Shown here in pieces: positions 1-3,677 of a stretch of DNA of 5,623 nucleotides; position 1 is the stretch's first letter, and each line of letters opens with the position of its first letter. Origin of the DNA: an uncultured Collinsella sp. GTDB lineage: Bacteria; Actinomycetota; Coriobacteriia; Coriobacteriales; Coriobacteriaceae. The translations under genes were made by a program, and so were the position numbers. Location of the stretch: contig CABTAA010000114.1 of NCBI GenBank assembly GCA_902482615.1, forward strand, positions 1 through 5,623, read 5' to 3'. The notes under the pieces were generated by a model. The model was given only the letters and a program-made list of their open reading frames with translations. It did no database searches and was not told the DNA's origin.

Positions 1-421
1 CGACGAGCTCGGGGATGAGGTCGCGGGCGTAGGCGTAGTCCGAGGCGGGCTTGTCGTCCTCGGTCGCGCCGGCAGGGAGATCGCCACGCAGGGCCAGGAT
101 GTTTTCCACGCCGGCGGTGCGATACTCGTCGATCTTGGCGGCGATATCGGCGTGCGAGCGGCCCACGCAGGTAAGGTGTGCCACCGAGGGTGTATCGAAT
201 TCGCTCGTAATCATATGCGCGATGGGGGCGGTGGTGGCGCCGTTGCCCGAGCCGCCAGCCGAGCAGGTGACCGAGACAAAGCTCGGCGAAAGCTTGCACA
301 GATTGCCTGCCACTTCGCGAGCCGTGTCGAGGGTAAGCTCGCCCTTGGGCGGGAACATCTCAAACGAAACGGGTGCGGTGCCCTGGGATGCTGCCTGCTT
401 AAAAACCTCGTCGACGCGCAT
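1..421 (-). CDS. metF: 5,10-methylenetetrahydrofolate reductase, N-terminal part (5' end present, cut by left edge)
   Basis: FAD-dependent reductase that converts 5,10-methylene-THF to 5-methyl-THF, the methyl donor for methionine synthesis; cytosolic. The 140 residues visible are about half of the roughly 290-residue bacterial family. Seen: SFEMFPPKGE at residues 19-28, with Glu21 at the position of the catalytic Glu of E. coli MetF; FVSVTCSAGGSGNG at 48-61; HLTCVGRS at 82-89; and NILALRGDLP at 107-116, whose Asp114 matches the flavin-contacting Asp of the family. The start ATG (421-419) is preceded by AGAGGAG (434-428) with a 6-nt spacer, so this start is well supported. It is divergent from glnA, and the C-terminal half lies beyond position 1. 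Nothing looks damaged in the visible part. Family identity is secure; whether the whole gene is intact cannot be judged. Confidence 0.95.
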   Translation of the reverse strand, partial: MRVDEVFKQAASQGTAPVSFEMFPPKGELTLDTAREVAGNLCKLSPSFVSVTCSAGGSGNGATTAPIAHMITSEFDTPSVAHLTCVGRSHADIAAKIDEYRTAGVENILALRGDLPAGATEDDKPASDYAYARDLIPELV

Positions 422-464
422 ATCGTGCTCCTCTAGATACGTAATAGTGTGATGTGTTGTAAGG

Positions 465-492
465 ATTCTACAGCACCACTGTGTCACGGTGG
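465..492 (-). promoter_or_regulatory. Candidate metF promoter -10 with upstream 17-nt dyad
   Basis: Reading leftward, TAGAAT (470-465) matches the sigma-70 -10 consensus at five of six bases and lies about 44 nt before the metF ATG. No good -35 hexamer is present. Instead, an imperfect dyad, CCACTGTG-T-CACGGTGG (476-492), with arms of 8 nt and one G-T wobble, sits where the -35 and spacer would be. A protein-binding operator or activator site for metF is a reasonable inference. The regulator is unknown and the promoter call is weak. Confidence 0.35.
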
Positions 493-585
493 AGTTTCAC
501 TCGCTATTTGAGGATACCAATCAAAGATGCCTTGCTATCGGCTTTATCTATAACAGAGCGGCTAATCTGGGCACGGACTATAAGG

Positions 586-611
586 ACTGGTATCTGATGC
601 AAAATACCAGT
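586..611. repeat. Perfect 8-bp inverted repeat in the metF-glnA intergenic region
   Basis: ACTGGTAT (586-593) and ATACCAGT (604-611) are perfect reverse complements separated by 10 nt. They lie near the middle of the 426-bp divergent intergenic region, so they could be an operator serving either gene or a hairpin in a long leader. No known regulator site is recognised. The repeat is seen directly; its function is unknown. Confidence 0.5.
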
Positions 612-723
612 TAATAGAGCTCCATCCCAAATTGACTACCCTTAAACCATGGGGAGAGGTCTGCTATTTATACAGTTGATTGGCTGTTGAGGGTGGCAAC
701 GCCGCCTCGATAGGGTAACCTCA

Positions 724-751
724 TTGATTGGTTTCGCGACAGCAACATAAC
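724..751 (+). promoter_or_regulatory. Candidate glnA promoter
   Basis: TTGATT (724-729) followed after 16 nt by CATAAC (746-751) matches the sigma-70 consensus at four of six bases in each hexamer. If used, transcription would start near 758 and leave a leader of about 90 nt before glnA. The -10 would lie in the loop of the inverted repeat at 731-768, making that repeat a natural operator. A TTGACT at 632-637 is an alternative -35 but has no -10 at suitable spacing. The call is tentative. Confidence 0.3.
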
Positions 752-768
752 GGTAATGTCGCGGAAAC
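731..768 (+). promoter_or_regulatory. Long inverted repeat upstream of glnA, possible operator
   Basis: GTTTCGCGACA (731-741) and TGTCGCGGAAAC (757-768) pair over 11 bp with a single bulged G, around a 15-nt AT-rich loop. The right arm also reads GTAAT-N6-GAAAC (753-768), close to the gTnAc-N6-GaAAc half-site pattern of the actinobacterial nitrogen regulator GlnR. The complement of the left arm gives GTTGC-N6-GAAAC, a weaker version. A nitrogen-responsive operator in front of glutamine synthetase makes sense biologically. However, it is not known from this window whether the organism has such a regulator. The dyad is certain; the GlnR link is an inference. Confidence 0.45.
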
Positions 769-772
769 ACGG

Positions 773-826
773 CGAGTCTAAGCTATGACTCGTTCGTTAG
801 TAATCAACACCGCTTCTCACGCGGTG
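773..826 (+). promoter_or_regulatory. Two tandem stem-loops in the glnA leader
   Basis: CGAGTC (773-778) pairs with GACTCG (787-792) around an 8-nt loop. CACCGC (808-813) pairs with GCGGTG (821-826) around a 7-nt loop. The second hairpin ends 8 nt before the Shine-Dalgarno sequence (835-841), so folding could influence ribosome access. An ATG at 785, in frame with glnA, lies at the edge of the first stem-loop. No known riboswitch class is recognised. The pairings are read directly; a regulatory role is an inference. Confidence 0.4.
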
Positions 827-834
827 CCGATACG

Positions 835-841
835 AAGGGAG
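835..841 (+). promoter_or_regulatory. Ribosome binding site deciding the glnA start
   Basis: AAGGGAG lies 6 nt before the ATG at 848. The upstream in-frame ATG at 785 has no comparable purine-rich site, so the start at 848 is preferred. That start gives a protein beginning MADLTDRFG, without a 21-residue extension that has no evident similarity to the family. Confidence 0.8.
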
Positions 842-847
842 TTCCGT

Positions 848-2935
848 ATGGCCGATCTTACTGACCGCTTCGGGACCATGGTGTTCTCTGAGGAAGTCAT
901 GAAGGACTACCTCCCCAAGGACATTTGGAAGCGTCTTGCTGCAACCCTCGAGGGCGGTGAGCCGCTCGACCTGGATGTGGCCAACGCCGTTGCCCATGCC
1001 ATGAAGGTCTGGGCCATCTCCAAGGGCGCGACGCACTACGCGCACTGGTTCCAGCCGCTTTCGGGCATTACTTCCGAGAAGCACGACAGCTTCCTGGAGC
1101 CCAACCACGACGGCACCGCCATTACCAAGTTTACGGGCAAGAACCTCATCCAGGGCGAGCCGGACGCCTCCAGCTTCCCCAACGGCGGCCTGCGTGCTAC
1201 CTTCGAGGCCCGGGGCTACACCGCTTGGGACCCCACTAGCCCCGCCTTTATCAAGGACGATGTCCTGTGCATCCCCACGGCTTTCTGCTCCTACACGGGC
1301 GAGGCCCTGGACAAGAAGACCCCGCTGCTGCGTTCCATGACCGCGCTCTCGCGTGAGTCTAAGCGCGTTTTGGCGCTGTTCGGTAAGACCCCCAAGAAGG
1401 TCGTTCCTTCCGTGGGTGACGAGCAGGAGTACTTCCTGATCAAGAAGGACGCCTACCGCAAGCGCAAGGACCTGGTCATCACCGGCCGCACCCTCTTTGG
1501 CGCCGCTCCCTGCAAGGGCCAGGAGCTCGAGGAGCACTACTTTGGCGCTATCCGCCCCACCGTCTCGGCCTACATGAAGGACCTGGACGATGAACTGTGG
1601 GCGCTTGGCATTCCCGCCAAGACCAAGCACAACGAGGTTGCTCCCTGCCAGCATGAGCTTGCCCCCGTCTATGGCGAAGTCAACGAGGCCATCGACCAGA
1701 ATCTGGTCATGATGGAGAAGATGAAGCTCATCGCCTCCCGCCACGACTTGGTCTGCCTGCTGCACGAGAAGCCCTTTGAGGGCATCAATGGTTCGGGCAA
1801 GCACAACAACTGGTCGCTTGGCACCGAGTCCGAGAACCTGCTCGATCCGGGCGACACCCCGCTCGACAACCTGCAGTTCATCGTCTTCCTCACCGCGGTG
1901 ATCGAGGCCGTCGATAACTATCAGGAGCTCCTGCGTGCCTCTGTTGCCTCGGCCGGCAACGATCATCGTCTGGGCGCCAATGAGGCTCCTCCGGCGATTA
2001 TGTCCATCTTCCTGGGCGACCAGCTTACCGAGGTCGTCGAGAAGATCATCGATGGCAAGGCTTCCGTCCATGCCACGCGCGGCGTGCTCGACCTGGGCGC
2101 CGATACCCTGCCCAAGCTGATGCAGGACAACACCGACCGCAACCGCACCTCCCCGTTTGCCTTCACCGGCAACAAGTTCGAGTTCCGTGCCTGCGGCTCC
2201 GAGCAGAACGTCTCCGACTCCAACCTGGTGCTCGATGCCGCCGTGGCCAAGTCGCTCAAGTCCTTCGCCGACGCGCTTGAGGGCACGCCCGAGGACAAGT
2301 TCCAGGACGCCGCGCTCGAATACTGCAAGAAGGTGCTGACCGATCACCAGCGCATCCTGTTCTCCGGCGACGGTTACTCCGACGAGTGGCCCATCGAGGC
2401 CAAGAAGCGCGGCCTTGCCAACAACAAGACCACGGCCGACGCTCTTCCCGCCTTTGTTTCCGATAAGGCCATCGCGCTCTTTGAGGAGACGGGCGTCCTG
2501 ACCAAGGCCGAGGCTCAGTGCCGCTACGACTGCAAGCTCGAGAAGTACAACAAGCTCATGAACATCGAGGCTACCACGATGGTTCGCGAGGCGCGTCGTA
2601 CCTATCGCCCGGTCATTACCGCCTATGCCACCAAGGTCGCTAAGGGCCTTGAGACTATTCGTGCCGCCGGCGCCGAGGCCGCCATGCAGTGCGAGCAGAA
2701 CACGCTCAACAAGCTCTGCAACGGCATCACCACCATCAACGACTCCATCAAGGCGCTTGACGCCGTGCATCAGAAGGCTGAGGCCCTCGATGGCCAGGAG
2801 CAGGCCAACGTGTACGCGCACGAGGTCGTTCCCGCTATGGATACGCTGCGCGCCGCCGTGGACGCCATGGAAGAGATCGTGGCAGCCGACTACTGGCCGG
2901 TCCCGACCTACGACGACATCCTGTTCTACGTGTAG
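848..2935 (+). CDS. glnA: Glutamine synthetase type III (GSIII, GlnN type)
   Basis: ATP-dependent ligation of ammonia to glutamate, giving glutamine; cytosolic and central to nitrogen assimilation. The 695 residues match the large type III family (about 700-730 aa), not type I (about 450). Seen: the GSIII N-terminal region, including FQPLSGITSEKHDSF at residues 68-82; GDEQEYFLI at 190-198, with metal-binding glutamates; EVAPCQHELAPV at 263-274; the GINGSGKHNNWSLGT loop at 312-326, which includes the His of the catalytic domain; RLGANEAPPAIMSIFLG at 374-390; and NRTSPFAF with KFEFRACGS at 432-451, the ATP/glutamate arginine region. A helical C-terminal extension from about 480 to 695 is typical of the family. 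Type III enzymes form double-ring oligomers and lack the type I adenylylation site. The gene stands alone, with a structured leader and its own terminator. The symbol glnN would also be acceptable. No truncation or frameshift is seen. Confidence 0.97.
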   Translation: MADLTDRFGTMVFSEEVMKDYLPKDIWKRLAATLEGGEPLDLDVANAVAHAMKVWAISKGATHYAHWFQPLSGITSEKHDSFLEPNHDGTAITKFTGKNLIQGEPDASSFPNGGLRATFEARGYTAWDPTSPAFIKDDVLCIPTAFCSYTGEALDKKTPLLRSMTALSRESKRVLALFGKTPKKVVPSVGDEQEYFLIKKDAYRKRKDLVITGRTLFGAAPCKGQELEEHYFGAIRPTVSAYMKDLDDELWALGIPAKTKHNEVAPCQHELAPVYGEVNEAIDQNLVMMEKMKLIASRHDLVCLLHEKPFEGINGSGKHNNWSLGTESENLLDPGDTPLDNLQFIVFLTAVIEAVDNYQELLRASVASAGNDHRLGANEAPPAIMSIFLGDQLTEVVEKIIDGKASVHATRGVLDLGADTLPKLMQDNTDRNRTSPFAFTGNKFEFRACGSEQNVSDSNLVLDAAVAKSLKSFADALEGTPEDKFQDAALEYCKKVLTDHQRILFSGDGYSDEWPIEAKKRGLANNKTTADALPAFVSDKAIALFEETGVLTKAEAQCRYDCKLEKYNKLMNIEATTMVREARRTYRPVITAYATKVAKGLETIRAAGAEAAMQCEQNTLNKLCNGITTINDSIKALDAVHQKAEALDGQEQANVYAHEVVPAMDTLRAAVDAMEEIVAADYWPVPTYDDILFYV

Positions 2936-2966
2936 AGCGTAACTGACATATCGTCACGGTATTGAG

Positions 2967-2998
2967 CCGGGGTCCGCATCATGCGGGCCCCGGTTTTT
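2967..2998 (+). terminator. Intrinsic terminator of glnA
   Basis: CCGGGGTCCGCA (2967-2978) pairs with TGCGGGCCCCGG (2982-2993) over 12 bp, with one T-G wobble and a 3-nt loop. It is followed at once by TTTTTGTTT. It begins 31 nt after the glnA stop codon. This is a classical strong Rho-independent terminator. Confidence 0.93.
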
Positions 2999-3057
2999 GT
3001 TTGCGAAGGGCGCTTTGAAGCCCGTTTTGCCGCCGACTTGCCTAGGTATAAAGGGTT

Positions 3058-3276
3058 GTGGACAAAAAACGTCAAATATGAGTACTGTCACAAGTCCTGT
3101 AGCATTATTTATTTGCAAAATATGTAGTGTTACGCAACATATGTACAAGTACTCAGCCGATAAACGTCTGCAATTCTTCCGCCGTAGGACGCCTGACGTC
3201 TAAATCGACTTCTAAAGGCATGAAATCGCTGTTACTAAAATGGTAACAGTACTCATATTTGCTATTTTTTGCCCAC
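3058..3276. repeat. 219-bp segment bounded by 34-nt imperfect inverted repeats (MITE-like)
   Basis: The left arm (3058-3091) and the reverse complement of the right arm (3243-3276) agree at 29 of 34 positions. They include a perfect 16-nt core, CAAATATGAGTACTGT (3073-3088), whose exact complement is at 3246-3261, and a shared GTGG-N-CAAAAAA outer end. The inside (3092-3242) is AT-richer than the flanking genes and encodes no convincing protein; the short reading frames crossing it run through the arms or into flanking DNA. A further small hairpin, CTGTTAC-N7-GTAACAG (3229-3249), overlaps the inner edge of the right arm. No clear target-site duplication is visible at the outer ends. The form suggests a non-autonomous mobile element or a repeated extragenic palindrome. 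Paired protein-binding sites are an alternative. Confidence 0.6.
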
Positions 3277-3289
3277 TGGCTTTGCGATG

Positions 3290-3334
3290 ATGCCGGGGTC
3301 CGCACCCTGTCGGGTTCGAATCCCGGCATATCGG
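3290..3334 (+). pseudogene. tRNA-like relic: variable arm, T arm and acceptor 3' strand only
   Basis: TCGGG-TTCGAAT-CCCGG (3310-3326) is a canonical T arm with a conserved TTCGAAT loop. Just before it, GGGT-CCGC-ACCC (3296-3307) folds like the long variable arm of a class II tRNA (Ser, Leu or Tyr). The next seven bases, CATATCG, occupy the acceptor 3' strand position, followed by G rather than a CCA end. Upstream there is no D arm, anticodon arm or matching acceptor 5' strand. It therefore cannot be a working tRNA. The same bases can instead fold as a 10-bp hairpin, 3290-3299 with 3320-3329, with one wobble. A tRNA remnant left by recombination, or a chance hairpin, are both possible. Confidence 0.35.
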
Positions 3335-3338
3335 TAGC

Positions 3339-3369
3339 AAAAAGCCCGCTACCGCGAGGGTAACGGGCT
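3339..3369 (-). terminator. Intrinsic terminator of tRNA-Glu
   Basis: Read leftward, AGCCCG (3369-3364) pairs with CGGGCT (3348-3343). An inner TACC/GGTA stem lies beyond one mismatch, around the loop CTCGC, and the stem is followed by a run of Ts (3343-3339). It begins 12 nt after the CCA end of tRNA-Glu, as expected for the terminator of a single-tRNA transcript. Confidence 0.85.
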
Positions 3370-3381
3370 CTTCAATTCAAA

Positions 3382-3458
3382 TGGTGCCCCCAGCGGGATT
3401 CGAACCCGCGATATCCACCTTGAAAGGGTGGCGTCCTTGGCCGCTAGACGATGGGGAC
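3382..3458 (-). tRNA. tRNA-Glu (anticodon UUC), CCA encoded
   Basis: The complement folds into a complete cloverleaf. The acceptor is GTCCCCA/TGGGGGC (3458-3452 with 3392-3386), with one T-G pair. The D arm is GTCT/GGAC. The anticodon arm is CCACC-CTTTCAA-GGTGG with anticodon TTC. A 5-nt variable loop follows, then the T arm GCGGG-TTCGAAT-CCCGC. The discriminator is A (3385), and CCA is encoded at 3384-3382. The CGTCTAGCGG segment around the D arm is typical of glutamate tRNA. It reads both GAA and GAG codons. It has its own promoter and terminator, so it appears to be transcribed alone. Confidence 0.96.
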
Positions 3459-3468
3459 AGCGGGAAAG

Positions 3469-3496
3469 AGTATAGCAGACTTTTTTAGCCGTTCAC
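3469..3496 (-). promoter_or_regulatory. Probable promoter of tRNA-Glu
   Basis: Read leftward, TATACT (3474-3469) is a good -10, ending 10 nt before the mature tRNA 5' end. That would give a 5' leader of only a few bases for RNase P to remove. GTGAAC (3496-3491), at 16-nt spacing, is a poor -35. A run of six As (3486-3481) lies in the spacer. The -10 is convincing; the -35 is uncertain. Confidence 0.6.
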
Positions 3497-3514
3497 ATAT
3501 CGTTGGCAAACTGA

Positions 3515-3541
3515 AAAACCACCACACAGGAGCTGACTCCC
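3515..3541. repeat. Direct repeat, copy A (diverged)
   Basis: This 27-nt segment, beginning AAAACCACCACACAGG, matches 20 of 27 positions of a second copy at 3634-3660, which begins AAAACCACCACAAAGG. The copies share the first 12 bases exactly and diverge towards the other end. Copy A contains the small dyad GGAG-N4-CTCC (3529-3540). It lies upstream of the tRNA-Glu promoter and has no obvious coding role. It looks like a member of an extragenic repeat family. Confidence 0.5.
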
Positions 3542-3559
3542 TATCCCGATCTTCAAACA

Positions 3560-3614
3560 TCTCAACCTGTAACATCTGGGCGGGCAAATCGGCTCTATGT
3601 GTTACAGATTGAGA
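3560..3614. repeat. Long palindrome: 15-bp arms around a 25-nt loop
   Basis: CTCAACCTGTAACA (3561-3574) and TGTTACAGATTGAG (3600-3613) are reverse complements except for one position. One further pair (3560 with 3614) extends the stem to 15 bp. The 25-nt loop (3575-3599) is GC-rich. Neither strand has a T run directly after the stem, so it is not a standard terminator. It lies between two copies of a 27-nt direct repeat. An extragenic palindromic repeat, small-RNA hairpin or binding site are all possible. Confidence 0.55.
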
Positions 3615-3633
3615 CAAACCGCTGGGACGGGTC

Positions 3634-3660
3634 AAAACCACCACAAAGGTGCCTGTCCCC
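3634..3660. repeat. Direct repeat, copy B
   Basis: Second copy of the 27-nt repeat seen at 3515-3541, with 119 bp from start to start. This copy supplies the left arm and loop of the hairpin that probably terminates murT-gatD, so the repeat family may have been taken up as a terminator. Confidence 0.5.
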
Positions 3661-3668
3661 TTTGTGGT
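3634..3668 (-). terminator. Probable terminator of murT-gatD
   Basis: Read leftward, ACCACAAAGG (3668-3659) pairs perfectly with CCTTTGTGGT (3649-3640) around a 9-nt loop, followed by GG and TTTT (3637-3634). The hairpin starts 9 nt after the stop codon at 3678. The two Gs between stem and T run make it weaker than the other terminators here. A competing 8-bp pairing, 3624-3631 with 3652-3659, is also available. Confidence 0.55.
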
Positions 3669-3677
3669 TGTGAGGTG

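Noticed and set aside
51..452. Plus-strand open frames over metF
   Set aside because: They lie opposite clear MetF motifs and have no family resemblance of their own.
632..670. TTGACT with a downstream TATTTA as a glnA promoter
   Set aside because: The spacing of 27 nt is too long for a sigma-70 promoter.
797..2821. A 674-residue open frame antisense to glnA
   Set aside because: It is a shadow of the GC-rich codon usage of glnA. Its translation is a low-complexity mix of Leu, Val, Gly and Ala with no recognisable motif, and the sense strand encodes an unmistakable enzyme.
3008..3028. Second terminator-like hairpin GGGC-N8-GCCC followed by GTTTT
   Set aside because: Only four base pairs, just behind a much stronger terminator; too weak to annotate.
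2954..3203. Short open frames of 64-68 residues behind glnA
   Set aside because: They run through the terminator hairpin or through the inverted-repeat element, lack convincing ribosome binding sites and resemble nothing known.
3058..3276. CRISPR array or riboswitch in the AT-rich segment
   Set aside because: There are only two main repeat units, in inverted orientation, with no regular spacers. No aptamer class is recognised, and no gene follows in the same direction that it could control.
3444..3644. A 66-residue minus-strand frame upstream of tRNA-Glu
   Set aside because: It overlaps the tRNA gene, its promoter and the repeats, so it cannot be a real gene.
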